From assembly GCA_030750975.1 (NCBI GenBank), contig JASMHC010000014.1, forward strand, positions 434,001 to 498,000: 64,000 bases of DNA, given 5' to 3'. Source of the stretch: Paracoccaceae bacterium (GTDB lineage Bacteria > Pseudomonadota > Alphaproteobacteria > Rhodobacterales > Rhodobacteraceae). Below the pieces are notes generated by a model. That model searched no databases, was not told where the DNA came from, and saw only the letters and a list, made by a program, of their open reading frames with translations. The number at the start of each line of letters is the position of its first letter. Position 1 is the first letter of the stretch. Of the stretch, positions 25,387-34,451 are shown one piece after another. Both the position numbers and the translations under genes were made by a program.

Positions 25387-26805
25387 TTAAGGCAATGCAA
25401 GGATTGCGCCCGGGTTCATGATACCGTTCGGATCGAACTGCGCCTTGATCGCTTGCATCAGGGCCAGCTTTACCGGATTGCCGTATTTTCCAAGCTCGCC
25501 CGTCTTCAACCGTCCGATCCCGTGTTCGGCACTGATCGAGCCTTCCATTCGGCTGACCAATTCATGCACGCAGGACGAGATTTTCGCGCGGTCCGGCAGA
25601 TAATCTGACTTTTGGCGCCCTTCGGCGGGGAAGACATTGAAATGCAGATTGCCATCGCCCAGATGGCCAAAGCAATTGACCCTCACATCCGCCAGTTCCG
25701 CCAGGGCGGCCGAGGTTGCTTCGATAAACGCGGGGATCGACCCGATGGGCAGCGAAATGTCGTGGCTGGCAATCGCTCCGATGGCGCGGTTAGCCAGGGG
25801 GATGGTTTCGCGCAAGCTCCAAAGCATATCGCGCTGAGACAGCGACGCGGCCAGCAGGCCGTTGCTGACCATGCCTGCCTCAAAGCCTTCCGCAAAAACC
25901 TGTTCAAGCAGGTCCTGCCCATTGATCCCAGCGGAAAGACCAAGATCCAGAAGCACCGACCATTCTGGGATATCGTCGAATGGCTGACGGATATCCGGCA
26001 TGGTATCGCGCAAAAAGGCATAGCCGTTGCGATGCAGCAGTTCAAAGGCCGATACAGCCTCGCCCGCGTGTTCGCGTACAAGCCCAAGAAGCCGGATCGC
26101 CGCATCGGGTGTGGGAACCGCAAACAAACCCGTGGCATAGGAAGACGGGCGCGGGAACAGTTTCAGACTGGCTGCGGTTATAACGCCCAACGTGCCCTCT
26201 GACCCGATCATCAGGTTGCGCAGATCATAGCCCGTATTGTCCTTGCGAAGCCGCGACAGGCCGTTCCAGATACGGCCATCGGGTAATACAACCTCAAGCC
26301 CAAGACAAAGGTCGCGGGCATTGCCATAGCGCAGCACGTTTACACCACCGGCATTGGTGGCCAGATTGCCGCCGATTTGGGCGGTGCCAGAGGACGCGAT
26401 GGCCAAGGGGAACAACCGGTTCTGTCCCTCGGCGGCGTTGTGCAGGCTTTCCAAAATCGCCCCGGCCTGGGCGATGATGATGTTTTCCCGACGGTCAACG
26501 GCAAGGACACGGTTCATCCGTTCCAGCGACAAAACCAATGGGGTCGGGCCGTCAGAATAAATCTGCCCCCCGACCAATCCCGTCCCCCCGCCAAACGGCA
26601 CCACGGCGACACGGGCGGCATTGGCAGCCGCCATGATGATTGAAACCTCGTGGGTGTTGCGGGGCAGTGCCACGCAACCGGCCTTGCCGTGCAAGTGCCC
26701 CCTTGGTTCTTCCAAATAGCGCGGTTCCGCAGGCCGAAGCGTCTGTTCCGGCAGTTGCCCTGCCAGCGCTGTGATAAAGGCTTCATCTGCCGGCTGCAAA
26801 CCCAT
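25387..26805 (-). CDS. FAD-linked 2-hydroxyacid dehydrogenase (GlcD/D-2-hydroxyglutarate type)
   Basis: A 472-residue flavoenzyme of the VAO/PCMH family. The FAD-binding segment VVPFGGGTGLVGGQ and SSGTAQIGGNLATNAGG precede the FAD-oxidase C domain, with CFGHLGDGNLHFNVF and SISAEHGIGRLK as metal and substrate motifs. Relatives oxidise D-lactate, glycolate or D-2-hydroxyglutarate and pass electrons to the respiratory chain or ETF. It belongs to the thrC-M16-GNAT transcription unit (3-bp spacing from GNAT) rather than to the catabolic island, although it lies beside it. Confidence 0.88.
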   Translation of the reverse strand: MGLQPADEAFITALAGQLPEQTLRPAEPRYLEEPRGHLHGKAGCVALPRNTHEVSIIMAAANAARVAVVPFGGGTGLVGGQIYSDGPTPLVLSLERMNRVLAVDRRENIIIAQAGAILESLHNAAEGQNRLFPLAIASSGTAQIGGNLATNAGGVNVLRYGNARDLCLGLEVVLPDGRIWNGLSRLRKDNTGYDLRNLMIGSEGTLGVITAASLKLFPRPSSYATGLFAVPTPDAAIRLLGLVREHAGEAVSAFELLHRNGYAFLRDTMPDIRQPFDDIPEWSVLLDLGLSAGINGQDLLEQVFAEGFEAGMVSNGLLAASLSQRDMLWSLRETIPLANRAIGAIASHDISLPIGSIPAFIEATSAALAELADVRVNCFGHLGDGNLHFNVFPAEGRQKSDYLPDRAKISSCVHELVSRMEGSISAEHGIGRLKTGELGKYGNPVKLALMQAIKAQFDPNGIMNPGAILALP

Positions 26806-26808
26806 GAC

Positions 26809-27393
26809 CTAGCCCGCCTCGGTCCGTCCACGCCGGTCGTGGCGCAGGCACGAGTAGATCACGTGGTTGCGCCAGCGTCCGTTGATTTGCAGATAGCTTT
26901 GCGCAACGCCTTCATATTTGAAGCCGGTCTTTTCCAGAACACCGCGCGATGCCTCGTTTTCCGGCAAACACGCCGCCTGAATGCGGCTGAGATCCATCGC
27001 GTCAAAGACGTAATGCGTCAGGCTGACGATTGCTTCGCGCATATACCCCTGCCGGGCATAGGGCTGGCCGATCCAATAGCCCAACGTACCCGACTGCGAA
27101 GGCCCACGAACCACATTATCAAGCGTAATCGCGCCAAGCAGCGCGTTGTCACTGCGGTTGAACATGAACAAGGGCAGGCCTGTGCCGCCGCTAACCGACC
27201 GTTGTGCCCAATGCACACGGTTGGTGAATGATTTGCGTGTCAGATGATCTGCGGCCCAGACCGGCTCCCACGGGGTCAGAAATTCCCGGCTCATCTGGCG
27301 CAGCGACGTCCATGCGATAAAGTCGGAATGCGAAGGCAGGCGGAGTGTCATCCGCTCGGTCTCGATCCTGACTTTCCGCTTGGCTAGAAACAT
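26809..27393 (-). CDS. GNAT acetyltransferase, RimJ-like
   Basis: A 194-residue GNAT-fold N-acetyltransferase. It starts IETERMTLRLPSHSDF, typical of RimJ/RimL-type enzymes that acetylate N-termini or small amines. The acetyl-CoA loop is GYWIGQPYARQGYMREAI (QxxGxG-type), followed by RIQAACLPENEASRGVLEKTGFKYEG. Its ATG overlaps the M16 peptidase stop by one base (TGATG). The target is not known. Confidence 0.85.
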   Translation of the reverse strand: MFLAKRKVRIETERMTLRLPSHSDFIAWTSLRQMSREFLTPWEPVWAADHLTRKSFTNRVHWAQRSVSGGTGLPLFMFNRSDNALLGAITLDNVVRGPSQSGTLGYWIGQPYARQGYMREAIVSLTHYVFDAMDLSRIQAACLPENEASRGVLEKTGFKYEGVAQSYLQINGRWRNHVIYSCLRHDRRGRTEAG

Positions 27394-28652
27394 CAGGCCG
27401 CCAGCCTTTGTTTCAATGCGGCCAGATCAGGCGCACCCGAAACCGGCCCGTATAGCGCCATCGCCATTTTTGCACTGATCAATCGCTCGCCAAACCCCCG
27501 CACCCGCGCCACATCAACAGCGTCGATCTGTTCGATGGTTTCGCCTAATTCGGGCACACGCCCCCAAATCTGGATCATCCGCGCCATCCGCTCGGCCCGG
27601 GATGAGGGGCTTTCCAACCCCATCAGCAATCCTGCCTTCATTTGCGATCGCGCACGGTTCACTTCGGCTTCGGACATATCTTCCGCCGCGCGTTTGATTT
27701 CGTCCATGCAGACCAGCGCCAGTTCCTCGATCTGACCTGCCCCGGTGCCCGCGTAAAGCATCGTCATACCAGTGTCAGAGTAGGCACCGGCCTGAGTAAA
27801 GATCGAATAACACATGCCGCGCTTTTCACGGATTTCCTGAAACAGGCGCGAAGACATCCCCCCACCCATCGCCGTGGCATAGATCTGGGCCGCATAGATA
27901 TCGGGATCGCGGTAATTCGGGCTGTCAAAGCCCAATGTGAAATGCACCTGTTCCAGCGACTTGTCGACAATACGCTGACCACCAAGGAAATCCGAAGGCT
28001 GATAGGCCAGTTGCGGACGTTTTTGCAGGCCGCCCAGACGGCGTTCGGCCTCGGCGACAAGCGCATCGTGATCCACAGCACCCGCCGCCGACAGGATCAT
28101 CTGTTCCGGCCCGTAATGTTCAGCAACGAACCCGGTCAGATCCTCGCGGGAAAAACCGCTGACCCGCTCGGCCGGGCCAAGGATGGTGCGCCCGATGGGC
28201 TGGCCGGGATAGGCCTCTTCCTGAAGCCAGTCGAAAATCACGTCGTCCGGCGTGTCCAGCGCCTGCCCGATTTCCTGAAGGATCACGCCGCGCTCGACCT
28301 CGATCTCGCGCTGGTCAAAGACCGAGTTCATTAAGATGTCCGAAATCACATCCAGCGCCAGCGTGGAATCGTCTTTCAGCACCCGCGCGTAATAGGCCGT
28401 TACCTCGCGTGATGTGTAGGCGTTGATATAGCCGCCCACATCCTCGATCGATTCCGCAATCTGCAAGGCGCTGCGGTTTCGGGTTCCCTTGAAGGCCATA
28501 TGCTCAAGAAAATGGGCAATGCCATTCTGCTCGGTCCGCTCGTTCCGGCCGCCGGCAAGAACCCAGATACCAATGGCGGTGGATTCCATACCGGGCATAT
28601 GCTCGGTCACGACGCGCAGGCCGTTGGACAGGGTGGTGGTTTCGACAGTCAA
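27393..28652 (-). CDS. M16 (pitrilysin/MPP-like) zinc peptidase
   Basis: A 419-residue peptidase of family M16, close in layout to the beta subunit of mitochondrial processing peptidase. The inverted zinc motif HFLEH is at residues 47-51, with a downstream Glu in VERGVILQEIGQ. The second, inactive half begins near LAYQPSDFLGGQRIVDKSLEQVHFTLGF. Family members often work as dimers or with an inactive partner, but no partner gene is adjacent. It overlaps the thrC stop by 4 bp, an order seen in many Alphaproteobacteria. Confidence 0.93.
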   Translation of the reverse strand: MTVETTTLSNGLRVVTEHMPGMESTAIGIWVLAGGRNERTEQNGIAHFLEHMAFKGTRNRSALQIAESIEDVGGYINAYTSREVTAYYARVLKDDSTLALDVISDILMNSVFDQREIEVERGVILQEIGQALDTPDDVIFDWLQEEAYPGQPIGRTILGPAERVSGFSREDLTGFVAEHYGPEQMILSAAGAVDHDALVAEAERRLGGLQKRPQLAYQPSDFLGGQRIVDKSLEQVHFTLGFDSPNYRDPDIYAAQIYATAMGGGMSSRLFQEIREKRGMCYSIFTQAGAYSDTGMTMLYAGTGAGQIEELALVCMDEIKRAAEDMSEAEVNRARSQMKAGLLMGLESPSSRAERMARMIQIWGRVPELGETIEQIDAVDVARVRGFGERLISAKMAMALYGPVSGAPDLAALKQRLAA

Positions 28653-30037
28653 CGGGCGATCCGCTTCTGAATAAGTGCTTCCAGTGCGGTCAGGTCATTG
28701 GCGACCTGAGTCACGCGCTCTGATCGGTCATATAGATCAGCCATCCGCTTGGGAAGTCCCGGGCGGATCGCAGTAGCTGCTTCTACCGCATCGGGGAATT
28801 TCGCCGGATGCGCGGTGGCGAGGCTGATCATCGGGGTTGCACCGTCCTGATGCTGATCCCCAACTTTCGCGGCGATGGCTGAATGCGGGCACAGGATTTC
28901 GCCGGTGCGGGCTTGCATATCGGCGATAGCAGCTGAGGTTTCCTCTTCACTCAAGCGGCCGCTGTCGAAATGTTCCCGCAGTGCCTGCAAAGCACCCTGT
29001 GATACGCTGAACCCGCCCTCTTTCAACTCGGCCATCAACTGCGCCACCGCCTTGCCGTCTTTTCCATAGGCATAGAACAATGCACGCTCAAAGTTGGACG
29101 AGACCTGAATATCCATAGACGGGCTGATCGAGGGGTGAACCTGCGAGGTTTGATAGGCGCCGGTGGACAGGCAGCGGTGCAAAATGTCGTTCTGGTTCGT
29201 TGCCACCACCAGACGGTCAATGGGCAGGCCCATTTTTTTGGCGATGAAACCGGCAAAAATGTCTCCGAAATTGCCCGTGGGCACGGTGAAGCTGACCTTG
29301 CGGTCCGGTGCCCCCAGCGACACGGCGGATGAGAAGTAATAAACCACTTGCGCCAGCACCCGCGCCCAGTTGATCGAGTTCACGCCAGCCAAACGCACCC
29401 CGTCACGGAATTCGAAATCGTTGAACATGTCTTTAAGGCGGGCCTGACAATCGTCGAAATGGCCGTCCACTGCCAGCGCATGAACGTTGCTTTCAGAAGG
29501 CGTCGTCATCTGGCGGCGCTGGACTTCAGACACGCGGCCATGCGGGTAGAGGATAAAGACATCCACCGCGTCCAGCCCCTTGAACGCCTCGATGGCGGCT
29601 GAACCCGTGTCGCCCGAGGTGGCGCCCACGATGGTCACTCGTTCGCCCGAGCGGCCCAAAGCCGCCTGAAACAGCTGACCGATCAGTTGCATGGCAAAAT
29701 CTTTGAAGGCCAGCGTCGGGCCGTGGAATAATTCCAGAAGGTAGTGGTTGCTATCAAGCTGCACCAAAGGCGCGCGGGCGTCATGACCGAAACCGGCATA
29801 GGCCTTGGCGATAATTTCGCGGAATTCGGCGTCGGTGAACGTGTCACCGATGAAAGGGCGCATGACGCGGAAAGCGATCTCTTCATAGGACAGGCCCCGC
29901 AGCGCCTTGATGTCCCCGGCGCTCATCTGCGGGATCGATTCCGGTACGTAAAGCCCGCCATCACGGGCAAGGCCGGTCAGCATCGCCTCTTCAAAGTTCA
30001 GAACGGGTGCGTTGCCGCGGGTCGAGATGTAACGCAT
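28649..30037 (-). CDS. thrC: Threonine synthase
   Basis: A 462-residue PLP enzyme making threonine from O-phospho-homoserine. MRYISTRGNAPVLNFEEAMLTGLARDGGLYVPE is the hallmark N-terminus. The PLP lysine is in FHGPTLAFKDFAMQ, the phosphate loop in GATSGDTGSAAIEAF, and NSINWARVLAQVVYYF is diagnostic. The length fits the class I (fungal/proteobacterial) enzymes. It starts 4 bp after the surf1 stop and overlaps the M16 gene by 4 bp. Confidence 0.97.
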   Translation of the reverse strand: MRYISTRGNAPVLNFEEAMLTGLARDGGLYVPESIPQMSAGDIKALRGLSYEEIAFRVMRPFIGDTFTDAEFREIIAKAYAGFGHDARAPLVQLDSNHYLLELFHGPTLAFKDFAMQLIGQLFQAALGRSGERVTIVGATSGDTGSAAIEAFKGLDAVDVFILYPHGRVSEVQRRQMTTPSESNVHALAVDGHFDDCQARLKDMFNDFEFRDGVRLAGVNSINWARVLAQVVYYFSSAVSLGAPDRKVSFTVPTGNFGDIFAGFIAKKMGLPIDRLVVATNQNDILHRCLSTGAYQTSQVHPSISPSMDIQVSSNFERALFYAYGKDGKAVAQLMAELKEGGFSVSQGALQALREHFDSGRLSEEETSAAIADMQARTGEILCPHSAIAAKVGDQHQDGATPMISLATAHPAKFPDAVEAATAIRPGLPKRMADLYDRSERVTQVANDLTALEALIQKRIAR

Positions 30038-30041
30038 ATCG

Positions 30042-30725
30042 TCAGCCTTCGTCTTTGCGCAATTGCCGCCAGATCATTAGCCCCGACATGGCCAGCCATA
30101 CAATGCCAAGCCCATACCAGGTGACGGCATATTCGAAATGTTTGTTGGGAATAAGCGAGGTGTCTACAGGCAAAGGCGTAATCCCGTTGCCTGATTGCGA
30201 CGTGCGACGAACCACCAGCAAGACAGGTTCGGTGCCCAGCGCCCTGGCCATGTTCGGAATATCCCGCGCAAACCAGATACCCGCGTCAAGATCGGGTTCA
30301 GGTGTGAACGAGTCGACTTCGTCCGGCCAGTAAAGATTGCCGACCAGAGTGGCGGCACCTTTCGGGCGGGGCCTGTCGCGCAATTCGTCCAGAACGAAAC
30401 CGCGATCAATCATGATCATCCTGCCCCCGTCAGTGCGGAAAGGGGCAATGATCCGGTACATCGCGCCAACCTGCTTGGTCGAGGCAAGCACGGTTATTTC
30501 GTTTTCCAGAAACGTGCCGGAAACCTCAACCGGCAGATACCGGTCATTATCGACTTGCGGCGCATCGGGTATGCCAACCGGCGCGGCGTCAACGCGGGCT
30601 TCGATATCGGCTATGACACGCTCTTTCCATTCAAGCCGATCCATCTGCCACGAACCAAGCCAGAACAGAATGGCGGCGCCAAAAAAGCCGACGACAGAAG
30701 GAAAGATCAAACGAGTGCTAAGCAA
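30042..30725 (-). CDS. surf1: SURF1-like cytochrome c oxidase assembly protein
   Basis: A 227-residue membrane protein with two terminal helices (IFPSVVGFFGAAILFWLGSWQMDRLEWKE and YAVTWYGLGIVWLAMSGLMIWRQLRK) around a periplasmic domain. WLGSWQxxRxxWK, VLASTKQVGAMYRIIAPF and the final NKHFEYAVTWYGL are SURF1 family marks. It helps insert heme a into subunit I of aa3 oxidase. It is the last oxidase gene of this block and runs into thrC. Confidence 0.95.
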   Translation of the reverse strand: MLSTRLIFPSVVGFFGAAILFWLGSWQMDRLEWKERVIADIEARVDAAPVGIPDAPQVDNDRYLPVEVSGTFLENEITVLASTKQVGAMYRIIAPFRTDGGRMIMIDRGFVLDELRDRPRPKGAATLVGNLYWPDEVDSFTPEPDLDAGIWFARDIPNMARALGTEPVLLVVRRTSQSGNGITPLPVDTSLIPNKHFEYAVTWYGLGIVWLAMSGLMIWRQLRKDEG

Positions 30726-30748
30726 TGCCGGGGTTTCCCTAAATGAAA

Positions 30749-30776
30749 ATCGCGGACGAAACCCGCCCGCGATTTG
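30749..30776 (-). terminator. Hairpin between ctaE and surf1
   Basis: AAATCGCG and CGCGATTT form an 8-bp stem (plus one G-C pair) around a 10-base loop, followed in the transcript by a broken T run (TTTTCATTT). It probably lowers read-through into surf1-thrC. Confidence 0.55.
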
Positions 30777-30829
30777 CTTTTCTCGTTTTGTCGGCGGTTT
30801 TTCAACCGCAAACCGTCAGCAGCCGGCGC

Positions 30830-31630
30830 TTAACCGCCCCAGATGTAAACCGCGACGAAGAGGAACAGCCAGACAACATCAACGAAGTGCCAGTACCACG
30901 CGGCGGCCTCAAAGCCGATATGGCTTTCGGGGGTGAAATGCCCCTTGAGCACACGCAGCAGGCAGACGAACAGGAAGATGGTGCCGATGATCACGTGGAA
31001 GCCGTGGAAACCGGTCGCCATAAAGAAGTTCGCGCCGTAGATATTGCCCGAGAAGCTAAACGTAGCGTGGATGTACTCATACGCCTGAAAGAAGGTGAAG
31101 ATCAGGCCCAGTACAACGGCAATGGCCAAACCCCACACGATGTCCTTGCGGTTGTTTTCATGCGCAAGCGAATGGTGCGCCCAGGTTGCGGCGGCACCCG
31201 AACACAGCAGAATCAGCGTGTTGATCAGCGGCAGGTGGAACGGGTCGAGGGTTTCGATGCCCACCGGCGGCCAAACACCGTCTTTCATCGGGCTTTCCGG
31301 ACCCATCGGATAGAGCGCGTGCTTGAAGAAGCTCCAGAACCAGGCCGAGAAGAACATGACCTCGGACATGATGAAAAGGATAAAGCCATAGCGCAGGCCG
31401 ATACGAACCACCGGGGTGTGATCGCCGGCATGTTCTTCGGCAACCGTTTCCGACCACCATGCGAACATGACATAAAGAACGCCGACAAAGCCGATCAGCA
31501 GGATCCATGGACCATTGTCCTGAAAATACTGTACGGCTCCGAAGAGCATGACAAACGCCGCGACCGCGCCCAAAAGGGGCCAGATCGAGGGGTTCAGAAT
31601 GTGATAGTCGTGGTTTTTTTCGTGCGCCAT
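30830..31630 (-). CDS. ctaE: Cytochrome c oxidase subunit III
   Basis: A 266-residue, seven-helix subunit of aa3 oxidase. Family marks are the N-terminus [37 protein letters not shown] with its conserved Glu region before it ([16 protein letters not shown]), and the end [28 protein letters not shown]. It stabilises subunits I and II and proton uptake. It lies 21 bp downstream of ctaG. The gene for subunit I (ctaD) is not in the window, as in Paracoccus, where it lies elsewhere. Confidence 0.97.
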   Translation of the reverse strand: MAHEKNHDYHILNPSIWPLLGAVAAFVMLFGAVQYFQDNGPWILLIGFVGVLYVMFAWWSETVAEEHAGDHTPVVRIGLRYGFILFIMSEVMFFSAWFWSFFKHALYPMGPESPMKDGVWPPVGIETLDPFHLPLINTLILLCSGAAATWAHHSLAHENNRKDIVWGLAIAVVLGLIFTFFQAYEYIHATFSFSGNIYGANFFMATGFHGFHVIIGTIFLFVCLLRVLKGHFTPESHIGFEAAAWYWHFVDVVWLFLFVAVYIWGG

Positions 31631-31651
31631 CGCGTGTCCCTCAGTTGGAGG

Positions 31652-32233
31652 TTAGTTTAGTTTTGTTGTTTCGCTTGCCCCCGAGGCGGCATAATCCTCG
31701 GGAACGTCGATTTCGTGAAAAGTGTAGGAAAGCGTAATGCGCTTGGCAAACTTTGCGTCGCGATCATTAACAATTTCCGGATCCACATAGAAGCTGACAG
31801 GCATCAATACCCGCTCGCCGGGTTGCAGGACCTGCTCTTCAAAGCAAAAACAGTCCAGTTTCACGAAGAAACTGCCTGTATCATAGGGAAAGACATTATA
31901 GTTGGCTGATCCGGCGACAACGCGGTCGGTGGGATTGTACGCTTCGTAATAGGCCAGACCCGTTTCCCCGATGCGAATATCCATGCTGCGCTCAACCGGC
32001 TTGAATTCCCACGGCATGCCGCGGGTTTTTGATGCGTCGAAGTTGATCGTCATGATCTGATCAAGAACAACATCCGATTCCTGATCGGACTGCGCCGTGG
32101 TTCCGCCATATCCGGTGATCCGGCAGAACAGATCGTAAAGCGGAACCGAAGCCCAGGCCAGCGATCCCATAAGCAGGATCACCCCCAAAAGCTGCAACAG
32201 GGTGCGGTTCTTGCCGACGGCTAAGGCGCTCAT
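31652..32233 (-). CDS. ctaG: Cytochrome c oxidase assembly protein CtaG (Cox11)
   Basis: A 193-residue, single-helix copper chaperone for the CuB site. The membrane anchor is LLQLLGVILLMGSLAWASVPLYDLFCRITGYGGT, and the Cox11 copper motif appears as KLDCFCFEEQVLQPGERVLMPVSFYVDPE. The C-terminus ITLSYTFHEIDVPEDYA is typical. The start overlaps the stop of the small upstream gene by 4 bp. Confidence 0.96.
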   Translation of the reverse strand: MSALAVGKNRTLLQLLGVILLMGSLAWASVPLYDLFCRITGYGGTTAQSDQESDVVLDQIMTINFDASKTRGMPWEFKPVERSMDIRIGETGLAYYEAYNPTDRVVAGSANYNVFPYDTGSFFVKLDCFCFEEQVLQPGERVLMPVSFYVDPEIVNDRDAKFAKRITLSYTFHEIDVPEDYAASGASETTKLN

Positions 32234-32430
32234 TCCGCCCCTCCGGCGTTCTCATCTACGACAAGCCCGGGGCGAACCGTATGATCGAATCCTTCCATCG
32301 ATCCGCCATTGTCGATTTTGACAACGGTCAGGGCAAAGACGATGATGATGAATGCGCCCAGCGTCAGACCGACGCCAAGATTGCGGCCAAGACGGCGGCT
32401 GTGCATCTCGTGTGGTTCGTGAAAGCTCAT
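32230..32430 (-). CDS. Small membrane protein of the cta operon (position of Paracoccus ORF2)
   Basis: 66 residues from the ATG at 32430 (MSFHEPHEMHSRRLGRN). There is one membrane helix (VGLTLGAFIIIVFALTVV) and an acidic C-terminal tail. It sits between ctaB and ctaG, 1 bp from the first and overlapping the second by 4 bp, exactly where a small reading frame occurs in the Paracoccus cytochrome oxidase operon. It probably assists oxidase assembly, but its role is not established. Confidence 0.8.
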   Translation of the reverse strand: MSFHEPHEMHSRRLGRNLGVGLTLGAFIIIVFALTVVKIDNGGSMEGFDHTVRPGLVVDENAGGAE

Positions 32431-32431
32431 G

Positions 32432-33370
32432 TTACCAGCCTCCCAGGCCGAATGGTGCCAATGCGGCTTCGCCCAATAGCGCACCGAATTGAACAAAGAG
32501 GAACAGCAGAGAAAGTTTGAAGAAACTTCGCTCGGCCAGATAATTGTCGGCTTCCGCCACCGCATCGTCACGGCGCCAGATCTGGACGGCACTGCGGATG
32601 AACAACAGGTTCATGACAACAGCCACGGTCATGTAAAGCGGGCCACCGATCGAGGTGAAGCCAACCGCGATAGAAACCGCGGCAAGAATGAACGTGTAGA
32701 CCAGAATATGCAGGCGGGCGGATTTGCGGCCATGGGTCACGGTCAGCATCGGCACATCGGCGTCGCCATAGTCGGACTTGGTGAACAATGCCAACGACCA
32801 GAAATGCGGAGGCGTCCACATGAAAGTGATCATAAACATCAGCACGCTTTCGATGCTGACACCACCGGTGGCCACAGCCCAGCCGATCATCGGAGGGAAC
32901 GCGCCCGCCGCCCCACCGATCACGATATTCTGCGGGGTCAGACGCTTAAGCCACATCGTGTAGATCACGACGTAAAAGAAGATCGTGAAAGCCAGCAAAA
33001 GGCCCGCGAAGACATTCGCGGCAAGGCCCAGCATGACAACCGAAATGGCGGACAGACCAATTCCGAGGGCCAGCGCTTCGGTGTCTTCTACCCTGCCCGA
33101 TGGGATCGGGCGGTTGCGTGTGCGCTTCATCTTGCGGTCGATATCCGCGTCCCACCACATGTTCAGCGCACCCGACGCGCCTCCGCCCACGGCGATGAAC
33201 AGGATCGAAGCGAATGCGACAACCGGATGCACAGGCACTGGCGCGACCAGAAGACCGACCAGCGCGGTGAATACGACCAGCGACATGACGCGCGGCTTCA
33301 GCAGGGCGAAGTAATCGCCGAAACCGGCCTCGCCCTTCTTAAGCTGCGTATTGATGCTTGCGTCGCTCAT
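32432..33370 (-). CDS. ctaB: Heme O synthase (protoheme IX farnesyltransferase)
   Basis: A 312-residue polytopic prenyltransferase. The start at 33370 (MSDASINTQLKKGEAG) is preferred over upstream ATGs because the family-like sequence DYFALLKPRVMSLVVFTALVGLL follows soon after. The Asp-rich diphosphate site is NMWWDADIDRKMKRTRNRP, and the second loop has FMWTPPHFWSLALF. It makes heme O, the precursor of the heme A used by the oxidase subunits encoded around it. Confidence 0.96.
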   Translation of the reverse strand: MSDASINTQLKKGEAGFGDYFALLKPRVMSLVVFTALVGLLVAPVPVHPVVAFASILFIAVGGGASGALNMWWDADIDRKMKRTRNRPIPSGRVEDTEALALGIGLSAISVVMLGLAANVFAGLLLAFTIFFYVVIYTMWLKRLTPQNIVIGGAAGAFPPMIGWAVATGGVSIESVLMFMITFMWTPPHFWSLALFTKSDYGDADVPMLTVTHGRKSARLHILVYTFILAAVSIAVGFTSIGGPLYMTVAVVMNLLFIRSAVQIWRRDDAVAEADNYLAERSFFKLSLLFLFVQFGALLGEAALAPFGLGGW

Positions 33371-33415
33371 GGTGCCCTGCATGTGTAAGCCCCGGAATAT
33401 TACGGGGGTCAAATA

Positions 33416-33435
33416 GCGCCCGGGCTACCGGGCGC
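33416..33435 (-). promoter_or_regulatory. Perfect hairpin between ctaC and ctaB
   Basis: An 8-bp perfect GC stem, GCGCCCGG and CCGGGCGC, around a 4-base loop, lies 8 bp after the ctaC stop. There is no T tract. It may protect the ctaC message or partly stop transcription so that subunit II exceeds the assembly factors. Confidence 0.6.
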
Positions 33436-33443
33436 CAGTCCGA

Positions 33444-34283
33444 TCAGTCCAGTGCGGCAATCTGGAACGTGCCTGCGTCGGCATATTCCTCGATCGCGCC
33501 CTTCAGCCAGGCCTCATAGGCTTCTTCCGATACGACCTTGACGGTGATCGGCATGTAGGCGTGGTCTTTGCCGCAAAGCTCGGAACACTGGCCGAAGAAG
33601 ATACCTTCCACCTCGGGCTTGAACCAAAGCTCGGCAAGGCGGCCAGGAACGCCGTCCTGTTTGACGCCGAAGGACGGGATGGTCCAGCTGTGGATCACGT
33701 CTGCCGCAGTCACCTGCATGACGATGGTCTTGCCAACCGGAACAACAACCGCGGTGTCGGTGGCCAGCAACCATTCGCTTTGGCTGTAACCATAGTCTTC
33801 CAGCTCGTCTTTTTGCAGCATGAAGCTGTCAAAGCCGAAATCGTAATCCACATATTCATAGCCCCAGTACCACTGATAACCGGTGACTTTGATGGTTACG
33901 TCCGCCTCAGGGATGATCTGCTGTTTGAACAGGACCGGAACCGAAACCGATCCGATTGCGATCAGAATGACGATTGGAATGATGGTCCAGGCAACCTCGA
34001 TCGGCGTGTTGTGTGAAAAAGTTGCCGGCGTCGGATTGGCGCGTTTGTTGTAACGCACGATGATCCAAAGCACCAAGCCGATTACAAAAACGCTGATCGC
34101 GGTGATGATAACCAGAAGGAAACCGTCAAACCACTGGAGATCACGGGCCAGCTCGGTCGTTGCCGGCTGGAAGCCAAGCGCTTTCGGCCGGGGCGTGCCG
34201 ATGATTTCCAGGCCTTCCTGCGCAGTTGCAGGCAGTGCCATCATTGTGGCCAGAAGGCCCAGAAGTGTCGTCAGAAGTCGCAT
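33444..34283 (-). CDS. ctaC: Cytochrome c oxidase subunit II
   Basis: A 279-residue subunit II with a signal peptide ([22 protein letters not shown]), two membrane helices and a periplasmic cupredoxin domain. The CuA ligands are clear: His in [11 protein letters not shown], then [16 protein letters not shown] with two Cys, Glu, His and Met. The aromatic YQWYWGYEY is the cytochrome c electron entry patch. First gene of the block, with a 168-bp divergent region towards tldD. Confidence 0.97.
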   Translation of the reverse strand: MRLLTTLLGLLATMMALPATAQEGLEIIGTPRPKALGFQPATTELARDLQWFDGFLLVIITAISVFVIGLVLWIIVRYNKRANPTPATFSHNTPIEVAWTIIPIVILIAIGSVSVPVLFKQQIIPEADVTIKVTGYQWYWGYEYVDYDFGFDSFMLQKDELEDYGYSQSEWLLATDTAVVVPVGKTIVMQVTAADVIHSWTIPSFGVKQDGVPGRLAELWFKPEVEGIFFGQCSELCGKDHAYMPITVKVVSEEAYEAWLKGAIEEYADAGTFQIAALD

Positions 34284-34451
34284 GTTTCACCCTGATCGGT
34301 TATTTGCTTGTTAACGTGGCTGGGAATCCGGTCGGAATCCCGTTGTGTTGTCGGCAGGAGAAACCATATTCTAGAGCGTGGGACAAGAAATAAGCTTGCG
34401 GCAAACGGACGCTTTTCTTGATTTGGATCAAAAAACTGCACCGGAGAGCCT

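Noticed and set aside
25387-26805. FAD oxidase as part of the catabolic island
   Set aside because: It is in the opposite transcription unit with thrC, M16 and GNAT genes (3-bp spacing) and has no LacI site. A functional link is possible but unsupported.
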